From: an uncultured Rikenella sp.
GTDB lineage: Bacteria > Bacteroidota > Bacteroidia > Bacteroidales > Rikenellaceae
Length of the DNA: 18,075 nt
Assembly (NCBI GenBank): GCA_910577885.1
Contig: CAJTNK010000033.1
Location: 1 to 18,075, forward strand
Direction: 5' to 3'
The notes under the pieces were generated by a model. That model was not told where the DNA came from. It ran no database searches and saw only the letters and a program-made list of their open reading frames with translations. Shown piece after piece: positions 5,510 through 12,349 of the stretch (its first letter is position 1; the number at the start of each line of letters is the position of its first letter). Position numbers and translations under genes: made by a program.

Positions 5510-6562
5510 ATGGAAAAGACCTCTGTCGGACGCATCCGGTGGTGGAAGATCGCCCTGCCGGTCCTGCTCGGACTCGGCTTCGTGGCCTGGATGATCGCAC
5601 GGGACTTCGACCCCGCCATCTTCCGCCACGTCCGCTTCACCCCCCACGCCCTGTTTTTCATCCTCCTCGCCTTTCTCTTCATGGTGGGGCGCGACCTCGG
5701 CTACATGATCCGGATACGCCTCTTCAGCCGCGGACAACTCACCTGGAAACAGGCCTTTCGGGTCATCATGCTGTGGGAATTCACCTCGGCCGTCACACCG
5801 TCGGCCATCGGCGGCACCAGCGTGGCGGTGGTCTTCGTCCACAAAGAAGGGATTCCCGTCGGGCGGAGCGCAGCCATCGTCATGCTCACCTCGTTTTTCG
5901 ACGAACTCTACTTTGCCGTCATCTTCCCGATCGTCTTTTTCGTCATCGGCGGCGACCGGCTCTTCGCCGGACCCTTGGGACACGAACTGATGCTCTTCGC
6001 CTCGATCGGCTACGGACTCAAACTCGCCTACCTCCTCCTGCTGAGCTACGGACTGTTCTTCAACCCGATCGGGCTGAAATGGCTCCTCACCAAACTCTTC
6101 TCGCTGCCCGTCCTGCGCCGCTGGCGACCGGGAGCCGTCCGAGCCGGACGCGACATCGTCCGCAGCGCCATCGAAATCCGCGGCTACAAACCCCGCTTCT
6201 GGATACAATCCTTCGCGGCCACCTTCCTCTCCTGGAGCTCGCGCTACCTGGTGGCCAATGCACTCTTCCTGGGCTTCTTCGCGCTCAGCGACCACCTGCT
6301 GGTCTTCGCCCGACAACTCGCCATGTGGATCATGCTCCTGGTCGCACCGACGCCCGGGGGGAGCGGATTTGCCGAATACCTCTTCACCCACTTCCTGAAC
6401 GACGTAATCCCGGTCGAAACCTCCCTCCAGGTCGGCACCGCCGCCGTCATCGCACTCCTTTGGAGACTCGTCACCTACTACCCGTACCTCATCATGGGAG
6501 CACTCATCCTACCCCGATGGCTGGGGCAAAGCTTCGGCCGAGAGGCGCGCAAAACGAAATAA
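5510..6562 (+). CDS. Flippase-like membrane protein (YbhN/UPF0104, LPG synthase transmembrane-region family)
   Basis: The 350-residue protein has about seven or eight membrane segments (for example 13-29, 47-61, 122-147, 162-184, 236-259 and 268-281). Family marks are the TPSAIGG segment at 96-102 and PTPGGSGFAEY at 280-290, which are typical of the lysylphosphatidylglycerol synthetase transmembrane region (UPF0104, YbhN). There is no C-terminal tRNA-dependent aminoacyl-transferase domain, so it is the stand-alone transmembrane form. Some relatives are thought to move lipid-linked or glycolipid substrates across the inner membrane; the substrate here is unknown. The basic C-terminal tail (REARKTK) is cytoplasmic by the positive-inside rule. 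It has its own promoter box and no obvious operon partner, since the downstream lipoprotein operon has a separate promoter at 6616-6646. Confidence 0.88.
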   Translation: MEKTSVGRIRWWKIALPVLLGLGFVAWMIARDFDPAIFRHVRFTPHALFFILLAFLFMVGRDLGYMIRIRLFSRGQLTWKQAFRVIMLWEFTSAVTPSAIGGTSVAVVFVHKEGIPVGRSAAIVMLTSFFDELYFAVIFPIVFFVIGGDRLFAGPLGHELMLFASIGYGLKLAYLLLLSYGLFFNPIGLKWLLTKLFSLPVLRRWRPGAVRAGRDIVRSAIEIRGYKPRFWIQSFAATFLSWSSRYLVANALFLGFFALSDHLLVFARQLAMWIMLLVAPTPGGSGFAEYLFTHFLNDVIPVETSLQVGTAAVIALLWRLVTYYPYLIMGALILPRWLGQSFGREARKTK

Positions 6563-6615
6563 ATGACGAACAAAGGGCGTGGATGTTCTTTTTGTTTGTT
6601 GTTTTGTACTAAAAG

Positions 6616-6646
6616 TTGCTTTTTGATTTTTTATGAGATATATTTG
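6616..6646 (+). promoter_or_regulatory. Bacteroidetes promoter (-33 TTG and -7 TAnnTTTG) for the lipoprotein operon
   Basis: TTG at 6616-6618 and TATATTTG at 6639-6646 are separated by 20 bases, the expected spacing for the primary Bacteroidetes sigma factor. The surrounding sequence is AT-rich, and the first ATG follows at 6717, leaving a leader of about 60-65 bases. Confidence 0.85.
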
Positions 6647-6716
6647 TGGCGATAAATGACCATTATCTTTCCGGAAAAATATTGTCGCATTTTGAATCTC
6701 TTTTAAATTCGTATCA

Positions 6717-7661
6717 ATGAAAAAGATCTTATTGATTGCAGCATCCGTAATGACGTTTGCGTCCTGTAACAAGTCTTCGGTATTGGAAGAACAATTGCCG
6801 ATTCCGGTTCGGGCGGCTGCCGAAACCACATCGGGGACTGCGGCTGTCGAGGTGGAGAATGGGATGTTGAAATTTGCCGATGAGGCAGCTATCGAACAAA
6901 CGTTGTCGATGCTGTTAAAGATGGACGAAGCAACGTTGTCAGCTTGGTATGACTCGATTGGGTTCGTGTCGCAGGAGATGGCGCGAGAGATTGCTTTGGC
7001 GGAATTTCAGGCTATGACTTCTTTGGACGAATATCCGGCTTTCAAGGCAAAATATCAGAAGCAATTCCTGTTCAACGACAATTTGGAAGAAGAGGACTTC
7101 CAGCCTTATGTGGCGGCCAGCCGTTTTGCCTATGAAATGATTCTGAACGCCGATGGGAATGTGCTTGTGGGCGATCAGATTAAGAACTACAACTACGAGC
7201 GATTCGAGCAAACGATGTATTACCGCGTAGCCCACGAATCAACCGAGATTCAATCTCGTATCTCGCCGGAGACAAAAACAAATCAAGTCTATGTTAAATC
7301 CGGAAAGAAAAAGTTTTGGGCATGGGCGGTCCGTAACGGAGCTGAAGTTTATGTTCAAGTAACAGCTCAGAAAAAGAATCTGTTCGGATGGAATGACTAT
7401 AAAGCAGATTATTCATTCCGTTGTCGAATGAGACCTGGCTATGATAAACCTTACACCGATCTATCATCCCAAATTGATGCATCGCAAACTTTTTTTGCCA
7501 TAGGGTTAGGAGGCGTAAAATCTACAGGTCGTATTTCATGTAATTCCAGATTGCATCTTTGCATTGCTCCGCACTTCCAATATACAGTAAGCGCTGCTTA
7601 TGAAGCTTGGTCAAGCGGAACGGGCGAAAATACTGCACAAATTCTCGTGATTAACATTTAA
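6717..7661 (+). CDS. Lipoprotein of unknown function (possibly DUF4848-like)
   Basis: The 314-residue protein has a lipoprotein signal (MKKILLIAASVMTFASC, Cys 17). After it comes an Ala/Thr-rich spacer, an acidic helical region at about 45-140 (ENGMLKFADEAAIEQTLSML and onward) and a more beta-rich C-terminal half with aromatic residues and several lysines. Size, lipobox and layout recall the DUF4848 group of Bacteroides proteins, but I could not confirm this and treat the family name as a guess. No catalytic motif is visible. Codon use is clearly more AT-rich than in the flanking housekeeping genes, which suggests lateral gain or relaxed constraint. It is the first gene of a likely three-gene operon; the next ATG follows its stop by only 10 bases. 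Confidence 0.82.
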   Translation: MKKILLIAASVMTFASCNKSSVLEEQLPIPVRAAAETTSGTAAVEVENGMLKFADEAAIEQTLSMLLKMDEATLSAWYDSIGFVSQEMAREIALAEFQAMTSLDEYPAFKAKYQKQFLFNDNLEEEDFQPYVAASRFAYEMILNADGNVLVGDQIKNYNYERFEQTMYYRVAHESTEIQSRISPETKTNQVYVKSGKKKFWAWAVRNGAEVYVQVTAQKKNLFGWNDYKADYSFRCRMRPGYDKPYTDLSSQIDASQTFFAIGLGGVKSTGRISCNSRLHLCIAPHFQYTVSAAYEAWSSGTGENTAQILVINI

Positions 7662-7671
7662 AGTTGAAAAT

Positions 7672-8130
7672 ATGCCAGGGAAAAGATTATTGATCGCATT
7701 TTTTTCATTATTGACATTAACCGCTTGCAAAAAAGAGACTCCTGTTCCGGAGCAGGCCGCAATAGGATTCGGAGAGTCTCAGATGTCCATAGACGTATAT
7801 CCAAATACGACAGGGATCAATATTCCAATAGTTTTCCCGCTGTCCGAAAACGGTTGGATGACATTTATCATAGAAGTGGATTATGATAATAACATGTTGG
7901 CTCAATACGGCGAACAATTCGAGTTTCCGACTTTAGTAAAGCAGGACGACCGCAATTTCGGATTCCTTGCACCTGATCTAAAGCCTAATGCCGATCTACG
8001 TACCTCGATCCCGATGACCATCCATCCGGACAAAATTACCCAACCGATGCAGATCGTTTTGCGAGCTGCATATGGCTTACCTACATATCGCCAACTGACC
8101 ATCCGGCTCACGCCCAAGGGGGAATCCTGA
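7672..8130 (+). CDS. Small lipoprotein of unknown function, paralogue of the next gene
   Basis: The 152-residue protein has a lipobox TLTAC (Cys 19). The mature part is predicted beta-rich with no cysteine or histidine clusters; it looks like a single small beta-sandwich. The C-terminal stretch runs TIHPDKITQPMQIVL and then ends in LTIRLTPKGES. The protein encoded at 8181 has the same order (LFPERITEPLTLTL, then LTIRLTPK), and the DNA for LTIRLTPK is nearly identical in both, so the two genes are tandem paralogues. I do not recognise the family. Position 10 bases after the previous gene implies cotranscription. Confidence 0.8.
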   Translation: MPGKRLLIAFFSLLTLTACKKETPVPEQAAIGFGESQMSIDVYPNTTGINIPIVFPLSENGWMTFIIEVDYDNNMLAQYGEQFEFPTLVKQDDRNFGFLAPDLKPNADLRTSIPMTIHPDKITQPMQIVLRAAYGLPTYRQLTIRLTPKGES

Positions 8131-8180
8131 ATGTAATTTTTGCACGCGAGCAAGTAAAATAACCACTAACAATAACCGTT

Positions 8181-8657
8181 ATGTACAACTGTTTGAGGAT
8201 GGCGTTTCGAAGTGGAATCGCCTGTTTTGCGGCATGTTTGGTTTTGGCTTGCGATAAGGATCAGGCCACGGAGCCGAAAGAATTGGAGGTGTCGAAGATC
8301 TCTTATCAGGTCCGTGAAATGGATGTGGCGGTGGGGAGCGAAGTGACGCAGATCGACGTGCCGTTCGTAGTCATTACCAAAGAGGCGATCTATGCCGGTA
8401 AAGGGGCTGTTGGGACGATCGATTATGATCGGACGACGGCGGTTAAGGAGTGGCATTATGCCTTTCCGGAAACCGAACCCGCAACTCGGATTGACGACAC
8501 GACCTATGTGTTTCCGATTCGGCTCTTTCCAGAACGAATTACGGAGCCGTTGACTCTGACCTTGTGCGGTGACTTTCCTCACTTCGGGGACCGGGCTTTG
8601 CCGTTTATCGATACGCTGACCATTCGGCTCACGCCCAAGAGATCGGCCGAAGAGTAG
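8181..8657 (+). CDS. Small lipoprotein of unknown function, paralogue of the preceding gene
   Basis: The 158-residue protein carries a signal with lipobox LVLAC (Cys 24). A second ATG 18 bases in (codon 7) would give a shorter signal, so the exact start is uncertain. The mature region is beta-rich and acidic, with the C-terminal block shared with the gene at 7672: ITEPLTLTL, a spacer of about 15 residues, and LTIRLTPK. It lacks known enzyme motifs. Exposed beta-domain lipoproteins of this size in Bacteroidetes are often partners of larger neighbouring lipoproteins, which would fit the three-gene operon, but that is inference. GC content rises again within this gene compared with the two before it. 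A strong terminator follows. Confidence 0.8.
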   Translation: MYNCLRMAFRSGIACFAACLVLACDKDQATEPKELEVSKISYQVREMDVAVGSEVTQIDVPFVVITKEAIYAGKGAVGTIDYDRTTAVKEWHYAFPETEPATRIDDTTYVFPIRLFPERITEPLTLTLCGDFPHFGDRALPFIDTLTIRLTPKRSAEE

Positions 8658-8699
8658 TAGATAATCGATCGGAGCTCTCTCAGCGAGAGTGTTCGATAG

Positions 8700-8738
8700 G
8701 GGCTGTTTCCCTCATTCCACGGGGGAAACAGCCCTTTT
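8700..8738 (+). terminator. Rho-independent terminator ending the lipoprotein operon
   Basis: GGGCTGTTTCCC (8700-8711) and GGGAAACAGCCC (8723-8734) form a perfect 12-bp stem, followed by TTTT. It lies 42 bases after the stop at 8657. Confidence 0.9.
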
Positions 8739-8786
8739 CATACCCTCTTCCGAATCGGAGAAGAGGCAAACCCGCCCGGAAAATTG

Positions 8787-8794
8787 TACTTTTG
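8787..8794 (+). promoter_or_regulatory. Bacteroidetes -7 box for the Na/Pi cotransporter gene
   Basis: TACTTTTG matches TAnnTTTG, 26 bases before the ATG at 8821. The -33 element is weak or absent. The frame is open further upstream, but this box places the real start at 8821. Confidence 0.72.
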
Positions 8795-8820
8795 TGGAAC
8801 AGATCTGTCCAAACACACAC

Positions 8821-10491
8821 ATGGAGATTTTGATCCGTTTGCTGAATATTATCGGTTCGTTGGGTCTTTTTCTGTACGGGATGAAGCTCATGAGCGAGGC
8901 ATTGCAGCGCACGTCGGGGAGTCGTCTTCGTCGGGCGATGGGGCGGATGACCGCGACCCCGGCGGCGCAGATCGCCTCGACGGCAGCCGTGACGGCCACC
9001 GTACAGTCGTCGAGTGCCATGACCGTGATGATCGTCGGTTTCGTCAACGCCGGCATCGTCAACCTGCGGCAGGCCATCGGCATGGTGATGGGAGCGAACA
9101 TCGGGACGACGGCCACGGCTTGGATTTTGGTGCTGTTCGGATTCACGTTCGACTTCTCGGTCGTCTCGATCCCGCTGGTCGGAGCGGGTTTTGCCCTCAT
9201 CCTGCTGCACCGCAGCCGCTACCGCGCGGCCGGCGAGATACTGATCGGTTTCGCGTTGATGCTCTTCGGCCTGGGCGTCCTGCAGTCCGTCATGGGCAGC
9301 ATCGCCATCCGCACAGGGCTCTTTCAGTCGCTCACGGCCTATGCCGGGCTGGGCTATCTGTCGGCGATTCTGTTCCTGCTGATCGGCATCGTGCTGACCG
9401 CCATTCTGCAATCCTCCAGTGCCACGATCGTACTGACGATCATTCTGTGTCAGAACGGCTGGATACCGTTCGAGGCCGGTGCGGCGATGGTCCTCGGCGA
9501 GAACCTCGGCACCACCCTCACGGCCAATCTGGCCGCCATCCGGGCCAATACCTCGGCCCGGCGCGCCGCCCTCTTCCACACGCTGTTCAACGTCACCGGG
9601 CTGCTGTGGGCCGTGCCGCTGCTGCCGTGGATCTCGGCCGGAATCTGCGGTCTCTTCGGGCGCGACGGACTCTCCGACACGGCCACCGCCCTGCCGTTGA
9701 TGCTGGCCCTGTTCCACACCGGCTTCAACCTCGTGAACGTCTTCCTTTGTGTGGGACTCATCCCGGCGTTCATGCGCCTGGTGACCCGACTGGTGCGCCG
9801 CACGCCCGACGAGAGCCGGCGGCGGTTGGTGGCGTTCGACTCGGGCTTCCTCTCGTCGCCCGAACTGGCGCTCCTCCAGGCTCGCAACGAGGTGACGAAC
9901 CAGGCCAAGCGGGTCTTCAAGATGTTCGACATGGCGCGGTCGTTGACCGCGATCGCCCAGACACAGGAGTTCCACGAGGTTTATGCCCGGGTCGAGAAGT
10001 ATGCCCGGATTACGGAACGCGTCGAACGCGAAATTGTGGGCTACCTGTCGCAAATCGCCTCGCAGGACAACAGCGAACGGGCTATCCGTCGGCTCCAGCT
10101 GCTGTTCCGGGCCATCGCGCGGATCGGGCTCATCAGCCGCGAGAACCTCTCCCTGGCCCGCGCGCTCCGTACCCGCAAGGAGCACGACCTGTGGTTCGGC
10201 CCCGAGTGGCGGGAACGGTCCGAACGACTGCTCGGACTGACGGAACAAGCCTTGTATCTGATGACGACGAACCTCGAGACGCCGACCGACGAAACGGTCG
10301 AAGAGGCCCGGGAGATCGGCCGACGGATCGAGGAGCTCTGCACGACGTGGCGCGACGAGCAGTTGCGTGCGGCCGCAGGACCGGACTACAAACCGTTGGC
10401 CGGGATCGTTTTTCTGGAATCGATTGCCGCCTGCCGCGAACTGGGCCGCACCTCGGAGTCTGTGTCGGCGGCCCAGGCGGAGGTGTTGTGA
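8821..10491 (+). CDS. Na/Pi cotransporter family protein with C-terminal PhoU-like domain
   Basis: The 556-residue protein is a sodium-dependent phosphate transporter of the NptA/PNaS family. The membrane part (about 1-340) contains the two inverted family repeats. The first has QSSSA at 62-66 and GANIGTT at 91-97; the second has QSSSA at 197-201 and GENLGTT at 226-232. The paired QSSS motifs form the substrate and sodium site in this family. Residues from about 350 to 556 are helical and charged, as in the PhoU-like tail of many bacterial members, which may link transport to phosphate status. It is probably an inner-membrane phosphate importer, or exporter under some conditions. It is transcribed alone; a GC-rich hairpin separates it from the convergent gene at 10617. 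Confidence 0.93.
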   Translation: MEILIRLLNIIGSLGLFLYGMKLMSEALQRTSGSRLRRAMGRMTATPAAQIASTAAVTATVQSSSAMTVMIVGFVNAGIVNLRQAIGMVMGANIGTTATAWILVLFGFTFDFSVVSIPLVGAGFALILLHRSRYRAAGEILIGFALMLFGLGVLQSVMGSIAIRTGLFQSLTAYAGLGYLSAILFLLIGIVLTAILQSSSATIVLTIILCQNGWIPFEAGAAMVLGENLGTTLTANLAAIRANTSARRAALFHTLFNVTGLLWAVPLLPWISAGICGLFGRDGLSDTATALPLMLALFHTGFNLVNVFLCVGLIPAFMRLVTRLVRRTPDESRRRLVAFDSGFLSSPELALLQARNEVTNQAKRVFKMFDMARSLTAIAQTQEFHEVYARVEKYARITERVEREIVGYLSQIASQDNSERAIRRLQLLFRAIARIGLISRENLSLARALRTRKEHDLWFGPEWRERSERLLGLTEQALYLMTTNLETPTDETVEEAREIGRRIEELCTTWRDEQLRAAAGPDYKPLAGIVFLESIAACRELGRTSESVSAAQAEVL

Positions 10492-10577
10492 CCCGGGGCG
10501 AGGGCGGACCGACAGAACGGCGCCCGAAAAGAACTCACCCCCACACAGAACGCCCCCAAAACCGGCTCCAAAAGACC

Positions 10578-10606
10578 GGGGGAGGACGCCCGTGCGCTCC
10601 TCCCCC
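10578..10606. terminator. Hairpin between convergent genes, possible bidirectional terminator
   Basis: GGGGGAGGA (10578-10586) and TCCTCCCCC (10598-10606) form a 9-bp GC-rich stem in the 125-base gap between the convergent genes ending at 10491 and 10617. There is no T-run on either side, so termination is likely but not assured. Confidence 0.6.
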
Positions 10607-10616
10607 GCCTATCGCT

Positions 10617-11831
10617 CTACTCCTCTTTTTTCGGCGCCCGCACCTTGCCCAGCTTCGGCGCTCGTTCGAACGGCTTCGAGCGGTCGAACAGGTAGCGGTA
10701 AGTCACATGCCGCTTATACTTCACCGCCCGCACATAACTCTCGACCATCCGCATCATCAGCGGATTGAAATCGCCGATCCAGGCCAACTCCAGCGAGCTA
10801 TACCGATCCGGATTGCGCTCGACGTACTGTTCGAACCGCCGGATCATCGCCGCCTCGACCCCCCGCCCCTGGAACTCGGCCGCCACGCCGAACACCACAC
10901 CGAACAACCGCCCCTTCCGGCGGCGCATCTTGAGCCGCCACAGCAGCCGGAGCTTGTTCCACCATCCGAAACGCCCGTGGAAATCCTGAATCAACGGGTT
11001 CAGGTCGGGCACGATCACGAAAAATCCGATCGCCTGCCCCTTGTGGAAAGCGAAATAGAGCACCTCCGGATCCACAATCGGCGCCAGCGTCCGCACCATC
11101 GCCAGCGCATGCTCGAAATCCATCGGCTTCACCCCCGAAAACTGGGCCCAGCCGCTGTTATAGACCGCCATGAAATCCTGCGCCACCCGCTTTTTATCGC
11201 TCATATCCACCGCCGCGAACCGGTAATCCGGATTGGCGAACAACCGTTCGGCCTTCTGATACAACGCTTCGGGCATCGCATGGACCTCCAGCGGCCGCAA
11301 ATAGGTATGCTGGTCGAAATAGTTCCGGAAACCGTACGTCTCGAACAACCGCCCATAGTAAGGCGGATTGTAGTTCATCCCGTAGAGCGGCAGCGTGAAC
11401 CCCTCGACCAGCACCCCCCACCACTGCAACCGGTCGCCGAAATTGATCCCGCCGTCCATCGCCTCCATCCCACGCACAGCGAGCCACTCCCGAGCCGCAT
11501 CGAACAGCACATCGGCCGCCTCCTGGTCGTCGATACACTCGAAAAATCCGCACCCCCCGGTCGGCTGAGGCTCGCCGGCACTCATCTCCCGGTTATAAAA
11601 CGCCGCGATACGACCCACAACCTCTCCACCGGCCTCCGCATCATGAAGCGTCCAACGGATCGCCTCACCTCCCGCAAACAACGCGTTCTTCGACGGATCG
11701 AAAACACTCTCCACATCTCCCTCCAACGGCTCTACCCACATCGGATCCCCGGCATAGATCTTACGGGCCATCCGCAAAAACATCCGCACATCACTCCGAC
11801 TTTTTACTTCCCGCAACTGATATCTTCCCAT
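10617..11831 (-). CDS. GNAT-superfamily-like conserved Bacteroidetes protein
   Basis: The 404-residue protein resembles a conserved Bacteroidetes family with an acyl-CoA N-acyltransferase (GNAT) fold, sometimes misnamed in databases as GTP cyclohydrolase. Recognisable stretches are GGCGFFECIDDQEAADVLFD (92-111), the INFGDRLQWWGVLVEGF region (129-145), MNYNPPYYGRLFETYGF (152-168) and, in the C-terminal half, a GNAT-like acetyl-CoA loop QGRGVEAAMI (321-330). No substrate is known. Its upstream region is homologous to that of the divergent gene at 12350, and the similarity extends into the first codons (MGRY here, MGKY there), which supports the ATG at 11831. It converges on the Na/Pi transporter gene and shows normal high-GC codon use. 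Confidence 0.8.
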   Translation of the reverse strand: MGRYQLREVKSRSDVRMFLRMARKIYAGDPMWVEPLEGDVESVFDPSKNALFAGGEAIRWTLHDAEAGGEVVGRIAAFYNREMSAGEPQPTGGCGFFECIDDQEAADVLFDAAREWLAVRGMEAMDGGINFGDRLQWWGVLVEGFTLPLYGMNYNPPYYGRLFETYGFRNYFDQHTYLRPLEVHAMPEALYQKAERLFANPDYRFAAVDMSDKKRVAQDFMAVYNSGWAQFSGVKPMDFEHALAMVRTLAPIVDPEVLYFAFHKGQAIGFFVIVPDLNPLIQDFHGRFGWWNKLRLLWRLKMRRRKGRLFGVVFGVAAEFQGRGVEAAMIRRFEQYVERNPDRYSSLELAWIGDFNPLMMRMVESYVRAVKYKRHVTYRYLFDRSKPFERAPKLGKVRAPKKEE

Positions 11832-12010
11832 ATTTTTTCACTACTTTTAACTCGTATCTTATATCCTCTCTGTCCGTTCATTGTGCTGGAGGGTACTGTT
11901 CTTTTTTAACTTCGCTTCACTCGTTTTGCTTTCCATGTTGTTTGCCCAACCGTGTTTGATGAACGGGAGGGTACTGTACCTTTTCTGAAGAAAAGGTACC
12001 CAAAAGACTT
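11832..12010 (-). repeat. Left arm of the divergent-promoter inverted repeat
   Basis: Reading toward the gene on the minus strand, the arm starts with the hairpin GTACCTTTTCT-GA-AGAAAAGGTAC (11976-11999). It passes sequence shared with 15420-15475 (CAAACACGGTT, then AAGCAAAACGA) and a second GGAGGGTACTGTTC motif at 11888-11901. It ends with ATATAAGATACGAG (minus strand of 11851-11864), an A-rich leader and ATGGGAAG. The right arm (12170-12349) has the same order. Promoter activity is inferred from the matching position in both arms; neither has a perfect TAnnTTTG box. Confidence 0.68.
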
Positions 12011-12169
12011 CAGAACGCATCCCGCTGGGATGCTTTGGCCGTGTCAGCCGCGTGCTTTGGGTGGGGACGTTTGGCGTAGGCGCGATGAGGCTGTAGTTAC
12101 CTTACGCGCCTCGCCGAACGCCCCACCCACAACCTGAGGATTGCGGAGCCTCATACATAGCGTATGCTA
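12011..12169. other. Structured spacer between the two repeat arms (candidate ncRNA or cruciform)
   Basis: The spacer contains GCATCCC-GCT-GGGATGC (12017-12033). A long imperfect hairpin at 12059-12128 has arms GGGTGGGG...GGCGCG and CGCGCC...CCCCACCC around a loop near ATGAGGCTGTAGTTACC. A short CATAC/GTATG hairpin lies near 12152-12166. No credible coding frame is present. It could be a structured RNA, the core of a miniature transposable element, or both. Confidence 0.5.
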
Positions 12170-12349
12170 GCTGAAAGTTTTTTTGGTTCTTTTTGTTCAC
12201 AAAAAGAACAGTTCCATACGGTCAACGAAAGAACGATTAGCACATTACGCCGAAGCAACACGAGGAGACCGAAGGGTAAAAGGACGGTTCCAGCCCGTAG
12301 CCAAAGAAAGACCGATAGAATATAAGTTACGAGCAAAAATAGGGATAAA
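12170..12349 (+). repeat. Right arm of the divergent-promoter inverted repeat
   Basis: The hairpin GTTCTTTTTGT-TC-ACAAAAAGAAC (12186-12209) leads into AGTTCC, then a segment with GCACATTACGCC (12240-12251) that recurs inverted at 15352-15363. Next comes a segment ending CCGTAGCCAAAG (12295-12306) that recurs as CCGTAGCTAAAG at 15492-15503. ATATAAGTTACGAG (12320-12333) ends 16 bases before the ATG at 12350. The arm differs in base sequence from the left arm in the hairpin stem (GTTCTTTTTGT against GTACCTTTTCT), yet each stem pairs perfectly with itself. Confidence 0.7.

Noticed and set aside
8784..11909. A plus-strand open frame of more than 1000 codons overlapping the Na/Pi transporter and GNAT-like genes
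   Set aside because: It is a shadow of two real genes in other frames. Its translation is Arg/Pro/His-rich with no domain, as expected from GC-rich antisense or out-of-frame DNA.
11832..12349. An insertion sequence with its own transposase
   Set aside because: The arms are inverted, but the centre has no coding frame of any length; a miniature element or regulatory duplication is as far as the sequence allows.
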